64,000 nt of DNA from Siphonobacter aquaeclarae (lineage in GTDB: Bacteria > Bacteroidota > Bacteroidia > Cytophagales > Spirosomataceae). Of this stretch, positions 33,781 through 42,004 are shown in pieces. The notes beneath the pieces were generated by a model. It saw only the letters and a program-made list of their open reading frames with translations, was not told the DNA's origin and made no database searches. Within the stretch, counting starts at the first letter, position 1. Every line of letters begins with the position of its first letter. The stretch is from positions 124,001 through 188,000 of the forward strand of contig NZ_FNGS01000010.1 in the NCBI RefSeq assembly GCF_900103285.1. Reading direction: 5' to 3'. Position numbers and translations under genes: made by a program.

Positions 33781-35274
33781 ATGTTTTCACCAAAAGACCT
33801 TGAACAAATTGCGTCAAAGGGTATTGACATTCAGACGGTTAACGATCAGATTCAATACTTTGTTGACGGTTTCCCCTGGATGAATCTTACGCGGGCCGCC
33901 ACCCCGGGAGACGGAATCCTGCAGCTGACGGATCAACAGATCGAGGAAGCCCTCGATGTGTATGAAACGCATGTGCCAACACTCAGGATTGTCAAATTTG
34001 TTCCTGCATCGGGCGCCGCCACCCGGATGTTTAAGTCCTTGTTTTCGTTTCTGGAATCAGGTAAGTCGGATAAGTCGGTCGAACAGTTTTTTGAGCGTCT
34101 GACCGAATTTGCCTTTTACGACGACCTCAAAAACGTACTTTCCCGGGATGGCCATGACATCGCCTCAGCTGATCGCGGGATCATCGCCGAGTATTTTCTG
34201 ACCGACAAAGGTCTCGGCTACGGCGCGCTCCCCAAAGGGCTGCTCAAGTTTCACCGTTACCCGGAAGAGTCCCGGACGCCGGTGGAAGAGCATCTCGTCG
34301 AAGGCGCTACCTATGCCCGTTCGAAGGGGGAGGTGAGCCTTCACTTCACGGTTTCTCCTGAACACAAGGCCAAATTTGCAGAATTGATTTCAGAAAAAGC
34401 GCCGGAATATGCCGAACGGCACAACCTGGGCTTCGGAATTGATTTTTCGGAACAGAAAGCGTCGACCGATACCATTGCGGTGGACCTGGAAAACAACCCC
34501 TTCCGGGAGAAAAACGGAGACCTGCTCTTCCGCCCCGCCGGTCACGGCGCCCTGCTGGCTAACCTCAACGAAGTGGCTGCCGATCTGGTCTTCATCAAGA
34601 ATATCGACAATGTTGTACCAGACCGGCTCAAGAATACCACTACAATTTTCAAACGTGCCATCGCCGGAACGCTGCTGCAAACCCGCGAGCGGATTTTTGC
34701 TTACCTGGCCCGCCTCGACGCCGGTGAGACCAGCCCGGTTCTCATGGCCGAAATCGACGAATTCCTCCGCCGCGTGCTTTGCGTAGAGCCTGTTGATGGT
34801 TTTTACGAAAAATCGGTAGAAGAAGTCGTGGCGTATTACCGGAGCAAACTGGATCGCCCCATCCGTGTTTGCGGAATGGTGAAAAACGTCGGCGAGCCTG
34901 GCGGCGGCCCGTTCTGGGCACAAAGCCCCGATGGTACCAGCCAATTGCAGGTAGTCGAATCAGCTCAGGTAGATATGGATGATGAAGTGCAGAAGGACAA
35001 GTTCCTCAAGGCGACGCACTTCAACCCGGTTGATCTTGTATGCTCGTGGACCGACCGCAACGGTAAGTCATTCGACCTTCTGAAATTCCGCGATCCGCAG
35101 ACGGGCTTTATCACCCAGAAATCAAAAGACGGAAAAGACCTCAAAGCCCAGGAGCTTCCCGGCCTCTGGAACGGCTCGATGTCTGACTGGAATACACTCC
35201 TTGTGGAAGTACCGCTGATTACGTTCAACCCGGTGAAGACGGTCAATGACTTGTTGCGGGATGAGCATCAATAG
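33781..35274 (+). CDS. DUF4301 family protein
   Basis: A 497-residue cytoplasmic protein of DUF4301, a family found mostly in Bacteroidota. The striking part is VPASGAATRMFKSLFSFLES near residue 77, a glycine-rich loop like those of nucleotidyltransferases. Later sections include DLVFIKNIDNVVPDRLK, similar to sugar-nucleotide pyrophosphorylases. A nucleotidyltransferase-like fold is inferred, and the substrate is unknown. It is a single gene, followed 1 bp later by a family B palindrome. Confidence 0.88.
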   Translation: MFSPKDLEQIASKGIDIQTVNDQIQYFVDGFPWMNLTRAATPGDGILQLTDQQIEEALDVYETHVPTLRIVKFVPASGAATRMFKSLFSFLESGKSDKSVEQFFERLTEFAFYDDLKNVLSRDGHDIASADRGIIAEYFLTDKGLGYGALPKGLLKFHRYPEESRTPVEEHLVEGATYARSKGEVSLHFTVSPEHKAKFAELISEKAPEYAERHNLGFGIDFSEQKASTDTIAVDLENNPFREKNGDLLFRPAGHGALLANLNEVAADLVFIKNIDNVVPDRLKNTTTIFKRAIAGTLLQTRERIFAYLARLDAGETSPVLMAEIDEFLRRVLCVEPVDGFYEKSVEEVVAYYRSKLDRPIRVCGMVKNVGEPGGGPFWAQSPDGTSQLQVVESAQVDMDDEVQKDKFLKATHFNPVDLVCSWTDRNGKSFDLLKFRDPQTGFITQKSKDGKDLKAQELPGLWNGSMSDWNTLLVEVPLITFNPVKTVNDLLRDEHQ

Positions 35275-35440
35275 CGCTATAGGCAATAAGCTTTAGGCTG
35301 TAAGCCCGGTAGGCAGCCTCGCCTATTGCCTATAGCTTAAAGCCTATAGCCAAAAAGGAACCGCTCCCATCCGGAGCGGTTCCTTTTTTCAGCTAATCAA
35401 TAAGCGGGCCCCGCTTATCGCTTACAGCCTAAAGCTTATA
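35275..35440. repeat. Family B palindromes, copies B2 and B3
   Basis: B2 (35275-35351) is a self-complementary run of the words GCTATAGGC, AAGCTTTAGGC and TAAGC. B3 (35400-35440) starts with the palindrome ATAAGCGGG-c-CCCGCTTAT. A perfect 20-bp inverted repeat links the two (35286-35305 with 35420-35439). The linking repeat encloses a normal strong terminator. B3 includes the TAA stop and last Leu codon of ridA. The whole convergent gap between DUF4301 and ridA is thus palindromic. Confidence 0.8.
35352..35389. terminator. Strong bidirectional terminator
   Basis: Stem AAAAAGGAACCGCTCC / GGAGCGGTTCCTTTTT with a 5-nt loop. It is centred in the convergent DUF4301-ridA gap, within the larger family B palindrome. 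Confidence 0.92.
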
Positions 35441-35828
35441 ACTCTCCAACTACCGCCGTAAACTCGATTTCAATCAGGTAATCCGGGGATACCAGGCGGC
35501 TGATTTCGTAAATCGCCGTTACCGGCTTGATGTCTTTGAAAAACTCGCCATGCGCTCGGCCGATTTCGTCGAAACGGTTGATATCAGTCGTGAACATACG
35601 GGTACGGACCACGTCGCTGAGGCTGGCGCCGGCATCTTCCAGTACCTTTCCGATACGTTCGATGATGTTTTTGGTTTGTGCATAAGCATCGTCCGCCTTG
35701 ACGGTTTCGCCATCAACGATAGCGACGGTACCGGCAACTTCGATCAGGTTGCCGATGCGGACGGCGCGGCAGTAGCCGACTTTGTCTTCCCAGGGAGAAC
35801 CCGTGAGAATATTTTGACGAGAGGACAT
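35436..35828 (-). CDS. RidA/YjgF-family protein
   Basis: A 130-residue Rid-family protein: TVAIVDGETVKADDAYAQTKNIIERI in the N-terminal half and the family C-terminal SPDYLIEIEFTAVV. Typical members hydrolyse reactive enamine/imine intermediates, but subgroups differ. The catalytic Arg of RidA normally sits near residue 105, and here the corresponding site (EISRLVSPDY) does contain an Arg. The final Leu codon and stop lie in the family B repeat. Confidence 0.88.
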   Translation of the reverse strand: MSSRQNILTGSPWEDKVGYCRAVRIGNLIEVAGTVAIVDGETVKADDAYAQTKNIIERIGKVLEDAGASLSDVVRTRMFTTDINRFDEIGRAHGEFFKDIKPVTAIYEISRLVSPDYLIEIEFTAVVGEL

Positions 35829-35863
35829 GAGAGATAAGAGGTAAAATGAATGGAAATGTATGG

Positions 35864-35947
35864 CTGCAGGCAGTAAGCTATAGGCTATATGCTTTATGCG
35901 GGAAGCCTTGCTTATAGCTTACGGCATAGAGCTTATAGCCTCGCCTG
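35864..35947. repeat. Family B palindrome, copy B4
   Basis: An imperfect palindrome made of the same words (TAAGCTATAGGC, GCTTATAGC, GCTTACGGC). Its outer arms CAGGC and GCCTG pair perfectly, and inner words pair with bulges. It ends directly at the stop codon of the SCO gene (35948) and begins 35 bp before the ridA start codon. Confidence 0.65.
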
Positions 35948-36586
35948 TTACTTCTTTTCTTTCCGCAACAAAGCGATGGCTTCAGATACTTCAGCCACTA
36001 CTTCGTCTTTGGTACCGTCGTAGATACCGCGGATATGCATTTCGGGGTCGATCAGGACGAAAGCGCCGCTGTGAAGGATGCCTCCCGGTTCGGCAGAATC
36101 TTCTTTCGCGGTCACGAAGTAGGCATTCTGTCCGATATCGAAGATGGCCTTGCGGTCGCCCGTAATAAACCGCCACTGCTTCTGACCGGCTACGCCGAGA
36201 TCCGTCGCATATTCGTTGAGGCGGCCGACGCTGTCGCGCTTCGGGTCGATGGAATGGGAAAGAAACAGTACGTCCGGGTTACCCTTGAATTTTTCGTACA
36301 GTTTCTTCATTTCACCGGTCATCTTGGGACAGATGGTCGGGCAGGTCGTGAAAAAGAAATCGGCTACATAAATCTTGCCGCGGAAGTCGGCTGAGCGGAC
36401 GGTATCGCCGTCCTGGTCAACAAAGGCGAAATCCGGAATTTCGTGGTACACACTGTCGGTGACCATTTTTCCGTCAATGACCCGGGTCTTGATGCCGCCC
36501 CGTGGGCCGAGGATCGGCAGCCGGCCCTGTTCCTGCTGGCAGGCAGCGAGAAGGAGCAGAAGAGCGGCAAAGGAAAACCATTTCAT
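35948..36586 (-). CDS. SCO1/SenC family copper-binding lipoprotein
   Basis: A 212-residue thioredoxin-like protein with a lipoprotein signal (LLLLAAC, Cys16). Copper ligands are Cys82 and Cys86 (TTCPTICP) and a His near 173 (GGILHSGAF). Family members deliver copper to the CuA site of cytochrome c oxidase or act as thiol-disulfide partners at the membrane. It follows another lipoprotein gene by 32 bp and lies downstream of recN on the same strand. Confidence 0.92.
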   Translation of the reverse strand: MKWFSFAALLLLLAACQQEQGRLPILGPRGGIKTRVIDGKMVTDSVYHEIPDFAFVDQDGDTVRSADFRGKIYVADFFFTTCPTICPKMTGEMKKLYEKFKGNPDVLFLSHSIDPKRDSVGRLNEYATDLGVAGQKQWRFITGDRKAIFDIGQNAYFVTAKEDSAEPGGILHSGAFVLIDPEMHIRGIYDGTKDEVVAEVSEAIALLRKEKK

Positions 36587-36618
36587 GCGTGCGGAATTTG
36601 CGGCGGAAAGGTCCGTCG

Positions 36619-37017
36619 TTATTTTTTCAGGAAGCGTTTGGCTGCGGCGACACTTTCGTTGGTCAGGGCTTCCACGTGATTGACTTTGTCTTTTTCCTGA
36701 AGAAGGTATTTGTGGCCTTCTTCGGGAGAAATAGCAAGAAGCGTATCTCCGTTGTAGTTGGACATCCAATCATCCATGCCCTTTTCTGCCAACGTAAGCG
36801 CCGTAATGAGGCTATCACCGCTGGCTTTCCGGGTAGAGTCTTTGGCAACCTGCTGCCGGATTTCTTCCCGGAGATCTTCAATCTGCATGTACGGAGCCAT
36901 AATCTTATCGTGCATGCCCTCTACTTCCTTCTGGAGCGTTTCGAGTTCGGCTGATTTGGGGTTTTGGCAGGCAGTGAATGCGCCGGCGGCAAGCAGCGCG
37001 AGTACGTATTTCTTCAT
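36619..37017 (-). CDS. Small helical lipoprotein of the SCO locus
   Basis: A 132-residue protein with lipoprotein signal LLAAGAFTAC (Cys17) and a mature part that is almost all helix, with heptad-like spacing (ELETLQKEVEGMHDKIMAPY, then EDLREEIRQQVAKDS) and a WMSNYNGD turn before the last helices. No family recognised with certainty. The tight spacing to the SCO gene suggests a joint role at the inner or outer membrane, possibly in copper or oxidase assembly. Confidence 0.78.
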   Translation of the reverse strand: MKKYVLALLAAGAFTACQNPKSAELETLQKEVEGMHDKIMAPYMQIEDLREEIRQQVAKDSTRKASGDSLITALTLAEKGMDDWMSNYNGDTLLAISPEEGHKYLLQEKDKVNHVEALTNESVAAAKRFLKK

Positions 37018-37034
37018 GACGTTTACGGTGTGAC

Positions 37035-38723
37035 CTACAGGTCGAGCTTGTAATTGGTTTGTTGGGTCAGATGGTGAGACAACATTTCCCGGGCGTTGTC
37101 AATAATCGACGGGGCCGGCTTGGCGCCGCCGATCATCTGCGCGATTTCCAGGACGCGCTCTTCGGTCGAGAGCTGACGTATCCGGGAAACGGTCCGGTCC
37201 GCGGAGTGATCCTTGTAGACGAAGTAATGGGCATCGCCCTTGGCTGCAATCTGGTGCAGGTGAGTAATGGCTATCAGCTGGTGACCACGGGCCATATCGC
37301 GCATCATGTTGCCGACCTTGATGGCGATTTCCCCCGAAATACCCGTATCAATTTCGTCGAATACAATCGTCGGAAGCGAGCGTTTGTTGGCAAGAATGTA
37401 CTTCACCGCCAGCATGAGGCGGCTGAATTCCCCGCCGGAGGCCACTTCCCGCAATTGGCGGGGCTGGATGCCCTTGTTGGCGGAAAAGAGAAAATTGACG
37501 GTATCAACACCCTGCAAGGTCGGTTTTCCGGTATGATAGTCCACCACGAGGCGCCCGTTTGGGATGCCCAGGTCAGACAACAGGCCGGTCACCAGGTCCT
37601 GAATCTCGCCCAGTACCACTTTACGGGATTCAGAAAGTTTGATACCTGACTGCTGAAGCGTCTCCCAGGCCTGTTTCGCGTCCTTTTCCGCCTGCGCGAG
37701 GTCATCGTCGATGTTAAGTACCTTCGCTACTTTCAGTTCCAGATCAGCCTGTATGGCCAGCAGTTCCGGTACAGAAGCCACATTGTGTTTTTTCTCCAGG
37801 TGGTACAGCAGACTGAGCCGCTCCTGAATACGGGCGATTTTTTCGTCGTCGAGCTCTACCCGGTCGTTTTCCGACTCCAGTTCAGCGGTGATGTCTTTCA
37901 GCTCGATCAGGCAACTCTGCACACGGTCGCGCAGTGCTGCAAAGGCATCGCCAAACTGGCTGATACTGTTGAGATTACTGTTGACGCTTTGGAGCCAGTT
38001 GAGAATACTCTGCTCGGGATCGTTGAGATAGCCAACGGCGGCGTTGATCCGCTGCTTGATTTCCTCGGCGTTTTCAAGCGTAGATAGGTCCCGCTCGAGC
38101 TCCTGCTGTTCGTCGGGCTGAAAACGGGCTTTGTCCAGCTCATCGAGCAGGAACGAATGATAGTCAAATTCTTTCCGGATTTCCCGTGCTTCGGTCTGAA
38201 GACGGTCGTAGGCTTCCTGCTTTTTACGAAAATCCCGGAAATGGTCCTTGTAGTTCTCCAGCAGCGCGTTGTTCTGGGCATAGGTATCGACGAGCTGAAG
38301 CTGGTATTCCTGTGACCCGAGCAGGATGGAGTCGTGCTGGGAATGCACGTCCATCAGTTCCGAGCCGATTTTCCGCAGGGTATCGAGGTTAACGGGCGTA
38401 TCGTTGATAAATGCCCGCGTCTTACCCGAAGGACTGATTTCCCGGCGGATAATGCACGTCGTATCGTAATCGATTTCTTCTTCCCCGAAAAGCGCCTGGA
38501 TGTAGTAGCCTGAAATATCGAAATGGCCTTCGATGATGCATTTCTTCTCCGGATCCCAGAGCACTTTGGTATCGGCCCGGTTGCCGCGCAACAGCCCGAT
38601 GGCTCCGAGAAGGATGGACTTTCCGGCTCCGGTTTCACCGGTAATGATATTCAGGCCACGGCTGGGCGAGAGTTCAAGAGACTCGATCAGTGCGTAGTTC
38701 TGGACAAGCAGTGTCGACAGCAT
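37035..38723 (-). CDS. recN: DNA repair protein RecN
   Basis: A 562-residue SMC-like ATPase for double-strand break repair. Walker A GETGAGKS is at 29-36. A long coiled-coil middle follows (about 150-370), then the C-terminal ABC signature region (LREVASGGEFSRLMLAVKYI) and Walker B with TIVFDEIDTGISG. It is full length. Recurrent gene order coaBC-DUF4835-recN is kept here, apart from two inserted small genes. Confidence 0.96.
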   Translation of the reverse strand: MLSTLLVQNYALIESLELSPSRGLNIITGETGAGKSILLGAIGLLRGNRADTKVLWDPEKKCIIEGHFDISGYYIQALFGEEEIDYDTTCIIRREISPSGKTRAFINDTPVNLDTLRKIGSELMDVHSQHDSILLGSQEYQLQLVDTYAQNNALLENYKDHFRDFRKKQEAYDRLQTEAREIRKEFDYHSFLLDELDKARFQPDEQQELERDLSTLENAEEIKQRINAAVGYLNDPEQSILNWLQSVNSNLNSISQFGDAFAALRDRVQSCLIELKDITAELESENDRVELDDEKIARIQERLSLLYHLEKKHNVASVPELLAIQADLELKVAKVLNIDDDLAQAEKDAKQAWETLQQSGIKLSESRKVVLGEIQDLVTGLLSDLGIPNGRLVVDYHTGKPTLQGVDTVNFLFSANKGIQPRQLREVASGGEFSRLMLAVKYILANKRSLPTIVFDEIDTGISGEIAIKVGNMMRDMARGHQLIAITHLHQIAAKGDAHYFVYKDHSADRTVSRIRQLSTEERVLEIAQMIGGAKPAPSIIDNAREMLSHHLTQQTNYKLDL

Positions 38724-38745
38724 CGGCAGAAGAATACAAGGCGTT

Positions 38746-38781
38746 CAAAGGTACAAAGGTATGACTCCCTTTCGGTCAAAA
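38746..38781 (-). promoter_or_regulatory. Tandem -7 boxes upstream of recN
   Basis: On the minus strand TACCTTTG occurs twice back to back (38754-38761 and 38746-38753), both exact TAnnTTTG, with TTTTG upstream at 38777-38781 (spacings 15 and 23 bp, neither ideal). This suggests that recN is also transcribed from its own promoter inside the array, just before and overlapping the small Sm-like gene's end. Confidence 0.5.
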
Positions 38782-38997
38782 GGAACTGCCTTTGTCACAG
38801 ATAATTTCCCCGATCAGAGCGAGTGGGTGGCGGCGCTTCCGGTGAAGACCGTCCTCGAGAATAAGCTCCTGCCGGTCGGCCGAGACAAAGGTCCCCTGGT
38901 ACGTCGCGCCGGATGCCAGTACAATACTGACCGGCATTCCGGTAAGGCTTTGGAGGTCGCCCGTTGCCGGGTCGATCCGGATGAGTCGTTTACCCAT
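38776..38997 (-). CDS. Small protein with Sm/LSm-like sequence pattern
   Basis: A 73-residue protein. After an N-terminal stretch (MGKRLIRIDPATGDLQSL), the part GMPVSIVLASGATYQGTF is followed by VSADRQELILEDG. It matches the Sm1 pattern V-x-V-x-L-x2-G-x4-G-T-x4-D-x3-L-x-L-E-D. A final strand LALIGEIICDKG takes the place of Sm2. It has many positive residues between strands 3 and 4 (LHRKRRH). The fold assignment is by eye only. It starts 8 bp inside the end of the GNAT gene (translational coupling) and lies upstream of recN. Confidence 0.7.
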   Translation of the reverse strand: MGKRLIRIDPATGDLQSLTGMPVSIVLASGATYQGTFVSADRQELILEDGLHRKRRHPLALIGEIICDKGSSF

Positions 38998-39427
38998 GGT
39001 ATGTCATCACGAAATGGTTTTCAATTTCGGCCGAACAGACCAGTCCGTGCCGTTCGTAGAAGCGCCGCGCCGGCTCGTTGACCTGCAACACGGTCAGTTT
39101 CAGAGGAATACCACGGCTATGTGCTTCAGTTTTCAACGATTCCAGCAGTTGCGAGCCAATGCCGAGGTTCTGGAAAAGCGGCAGCAGGTACAGTTCTGAC
39201 AAAAAGATTTCATCCTTTTTGCGCTCTACGCGAAGGAGGCCTGCTGGCTCGTTGGCCCAGCAGATCACCTGGCTGTCGAGCTCCCGGAATGTTTCCGTAA
39301 AAAAGGTATGCTGGATTTTTTCGTACCACGCTCCCCACGTCATCACGACATACTCGCCGAGTGCCTGCTTCTTGACCTGATAGGCCCATTCCAAATCAGT
39401 AGCAGTGGCCGGGCGGAGCGAAATCAT
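38990..39427 (-). CDS. GNAT-family N-acetyltransferase
   Basis: A 145-residue acyltransferase starting MISLRPATATDLEWAYQVKK. The acetyl-CoA loop is LPLFQNLGIGSQLLESLK (Q-x-x-G-I-G type, about 88-105), with the usual NEPARRFYERHGL before the C-terminal strand. The acceptor is unknown. It lies 7 bp after the DUF4835 gene and overlaps the Sm-like gene. It looks like an extra gene within the coaBC-recN array. Confidence 0.9.
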   Translation of the reverse strand: MISLRPATATDLEWAYQVKKQALGEYVVMTWGAWYEKIQHTFFTETFRELDSQVICWANEPAGLLRVERKKDEIFLSELYLLPLFQNLGIGSQLLESLKTEAHSRGIPLKLTVLQVNEPARRFYERHGLVCSAEIENHFVMTYHG

Positions 39428-39434
39428 AGCATTG

Positions 39435-40346
39435 CTAGCGGACAAGCCTCCGGTACAGGTCGGCCTTGGTCGGGTCGAGCTGGGAAAGAAGCTGGTATGC
39501 CTGGCTCTTGTCGGCCGGCATGCCTTTGGAGAAAATCTGGTATAGCTCTTCCGACTTGGCATCGAAAAAACTATTGAGCAATAATGTAGCAGGCTTCTGC
39601 TGGTTGACACCGCGCAGGTCGTTCAGGACGGCCAGTATCTGCTTCCGGGACTGATCCGGCTGATCCAGCATGGTATCCAGCGCGAGGCGGTGATAGGTAT
39701 ACAGCCCTTCGCGGAACGGAACCATCTGCTGGTTCTGAAGATCATCGATGAGCCAGTACCGGCTGCGCTGATCCGCACGCGAATCCCAGCCTGCCGATCC
39801 GCCGGAGGACGCCAGATTGGCTACGTTATACGCCCGCTGAATCCAGACGTCGCCTCCCCGGCGACCGAAGGAATCATAGTCGAGCGCCAGCGCCAGATAG
39901 CTGTAGTAGGCGAGGAGCGACGTCAGGTTATTCGTAAACGTGTTTTCGTTGAAATTCAACGGGTTATTGGGCTGATACTGGAAGGAAAACGAGCGGTCGA
40001 CAAACTTCAGCAATACCGTTTCATAGTTCGTACCGAAGACAGGCCGGTTGATCTGAATCATGGCCTGCCCGTCGTAATTGCCGTCGGCTGTAGCTTTCTG
40101 AAGGTTAATGGAGATATCCAGACGGATTTTTTCCTCCTGCCGGAACTGGTCGTTGGTCCACCGCCGGCCGTTGACAAAATCGGCCATTGCCCGTTGCAGT
40201 TCCGAATAGATCTGCTGGGCGTTGTTGCTTTGCTGGTTAACCTTGATCTGATCGGTGCGCAGGCTGATCGTGCAGTTCAGTTCCTGCGCCAGCGCCGCCG
40301 CACCGGGTATCAGCGTCAGGATCAGAAGGAAGAAGAATCGTTTCAT
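39435..40346 (-). CDS. DUF4835 family exported protein (PorD-type)
   Basis: A 303-residue protein with a signal peptide (about 1-20, ending AALAQ). The mature start ELNCTISLRTDQIK and the IYSELQRAMADFVNGRRWTND stretch are typical of DUF4835. Members of the family are annotated as type IX secretion protein PorD in some databases, which fits the other T9SS genes in this window. I cannot confirm the role from sequence. Its ATG overlaps the coaBC stop (ATGA), so the two are translationally coupled. Confidence 0.85.
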   Translation of the reverse strand: MKRFFFLLILTLIPGAAALAQELNCTISLRTDQIKVNQQSNNAQQIYSELQRAMADFVNGRRWTNDQFRQEEKIRLDISINLQKATADGNYDGQAMIQINRPVFGTNYETVLLKFVDRSFSFQYQPNNPLNFNENTFTNNLTSLLAYYSYLALALDYDSFGRRGGDVWIQRAYNVANLASSGGSAGWDSRADQRSRYWLIDDLQNQQMVPFREGLYTYHRLALDTMLDQPDQSRKQILAVLNDLRGVNQQKPATLLLNSFFDAKSEELYQIFSKGMPADKSQAYQLLSQLDPTKADLYRRLVR

Positions 40347-41551
40347 TTGGGTGGAAAAGCGAGCCGGCTGATGGCCTGAAGGATATCGGCGGCTGCTTCT
40401 TTTTTGGATTTTAAAGGAAAATCGGCGTGACCATCCGGGCCAATGATCGTGATCTTGTTCGTATCGTATCCGAAGCCGGCCCCGGCATCGTTGAGTGAAT
40501 TGAGGACGATCAGGTCGAGGTTTTTCCGGAGCCGCTTCTGGATGGCGTTGTCGAGTTCGTCGTTGGTTTCAAGGGCGAAGCCGACCAGCCACTGGCCAGG
40601 CTTCTTCCGCTGTCCGAGAGTCGCTGCAATATCAACGGTTTTGGTCAATTCAATATTGAAGACGTCTTCCTTCTTCTTGATTTTCTGCGTTGCGACCACC
40701 AGCGGAGTATAGTCGGCAACGGCGGCGGCGAGGATAACAACCTCCTGTTCATCGAAAAGACGGTCACAGGCCTCAAACATCTCCTTCGCAGAGCGGACAT
40801 CCAGCCGCCGGACAGACGGATGCGGTACGGACAGGGCCGTCGGGCCACTCACCAGGGTAACCACGGCGCCTGCGCGGGCCAGCTCAGCCGCAAGCGCATA
40901 GCCCATTTTCCCCGTTGAATGATTGGAAATAAAACGGACAGGATCGATGGCCTCCTGCGTCGGTCCGGCCGTAAGCAGGACTTTTTTTCCGGCCCAGTCC
41001 GACGACTGGCTGAAATACGCCCCGATCTGGGCTACCAGCTCTTCGGGTTCTGCCATGCGGCCTTCTCCCACGAGCCCCGACGCCAGTTCTCCAAAACCGG
41101 GCTGAATAAACCGGTTGCCATAGCTTTCCAGCTTGCGGATATTTTCCCGCGTGCTGCCGTGCTTGTACATATCCAGGTCCATCGCCGGCGCCCAGAATAC
41201 CGGGCAGCGGGCTGAAAGATACACGGCTGTCAGGAAGTCGTCGCAAATCCCGTTGGCCGCTTTGGCCAGGGTATGTGCCGTGGCGGGGGCGATCACGATA
41301 ATATCGGCCCAGAGCGCTGTATCGACATGGTTCGTCCATGTTCCGGAGGCTGCGTCTGATACAAACTCGCCGGCTACCGGTCGTTTCGATAAGGTTCCGA
41401 GCGTCAGCGGCGTGATAAATTCCCGGGCGGCGGCGGTCATGACCACCTGTACCTCCGCACCGGCTTTTACAAGCAGCCGGATCAGCAAAGCTGTTTTGTA
41501 GGCGGCAATGCTGCCGGTGACGCCAACGATGATTCGTTTTCCCTGTAGCAT
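40343..41551 (-). CDS. coaBC: Bifunctional phosphopantothenoylcysteine decarboxylase / phosphopantothenate-cysteine ligase
   Basis: A 402-residue fusion making 4'-phosphopantetheine for coenzyme A. The N-terminal flavoprotein CoaC part (about 1-180) has VTGSIAAYK, the catalytic His in NHVDTALWAD, APATAHTLAK and PAMDLDMYKH. The C-terminal CoaB part begins KKVLLTAGPTQEAIDPVRFI, with NHSTGKMGYALA. The frame upstream of 41551 overlaps the terminator and rpoZ and is excluded. Confidence 0.95.
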   Translation of the reverse strand: MLQGKRIIVGVTGSIAAYKTALLIRLLVKAGAEVQVVMTAAAREFITPLTLGTLSKRPVAGEFVSDAASGTWTNHVDTALWADIIVIAPATAHTLAKAANGICDDFLTAVYLSARCPVFWAPAMDLDMYKHGSTRENIRKLESYGNRFIQPGFGELASGLVGEGRMAEPEELVAQIGAYFSQSSDWAGKKVLLTAGPTQEAIDPVRFISNHSTGKMGYALAAELARAGAVVTLVSGPTALSVPHPSVRRLDVRSAKEMFEACDRLFDEQEVVILAAAVADYTPLVVATQKIKKKEDVFNIELTKTVDIAATLGQRKKPGQWLVGFALETNDELDNAIQKRLRKNLDLIVLNSLNDAGAGFGYDTNKITIIGPDGHADFPLKSKKEAAADILQAISRLAFPPK

Positions 41552-41598
41552 GATGCAAAAATTCCCCCGCAAAGAAAGCAGATACGGGGAGATAGAAA

Positions 41599-41631
41599 AC
41601 AAAAAACCGCTGCCCCAAAGGAGCAGCGGTC
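41599..41631 (-). terminator. Terminator between rpoZ and coaBC
   Basis: On the minus strand ACCGCTGC / GCAGCGGT pair around a 9-nt loop and are followed by a run of T. It can uncouple rpoZ/bamD from coaBC and the genes beyond, although all are in one direction. Confidence 0.78.
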
Positions 41632-41651
41632 TGGTTGGAGAGCTATGCGGA

Positions 41652-41972
41652 CTATTCTTCGCCCGGCAGTTCGCTCCGGTAACGCCACTGTACCTTGTCT
41701 TCGATGTACTCTTCAATCGAGAGAGTCGAAGGCTTCGGCTGGCGCTCGTAGTGCTTGGAAATTTCGATTTGCTCCCGGTTTTCGAAGATTTCTTCGAGGT
41801 TATCAACCGTAGAGGCAAATTCGGACAACTTCTGGTTCAGCTCTTCTTTCTGCTTCACGGAAAGTTGCTTGGCGCGGGCGGCCATGACGGCTACCGCTTC
41901 GTAAATATTACCGCCGGTTTTGGCAGCCAGCTTGTCCGTGTCACGGGTGACAATGGAAGGATTGGCAGGCAT
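41652..41972 (-). CDS. rpoZ: RNA polymerase omega subunit-like protein
   Basis: A 106-residue protein with the omega-type N-terminal part: TRDTDKLAAKTGGNIYEAVAVMAARAKQL (about 9-37), in which the conserved helix-forming YEAVAVMAARA stands for the family's FELV-A-RARQL. A Bacteroidota-type C-terminal extension (about 60-106) is rich in Glu. It lies between bamD and coaBC, the expected place in this phylum. Confidence 0.88.
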   Translation of the reverse strand: MPANPSIVTRDTDKLAAKTGGNIYEAVAVMAARAKQLSVKQKEELNQKLSEFASTVDNLEEIFENREQIEISKHYERQPKPSTLSIEEYIEDKVQWRYRSELPGEE

Positions 41973-42004
41973 ATGTTTGCGATTTATAGTGTTCGAAATG
42001 AATA

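Noticed and set aside
40343-41818. Extended N-terminus of CoaBC reaching into rpoZ
   Set aside because: It runs through a terminator and overlaps rpoZ; the family start is the ATG at 41551.
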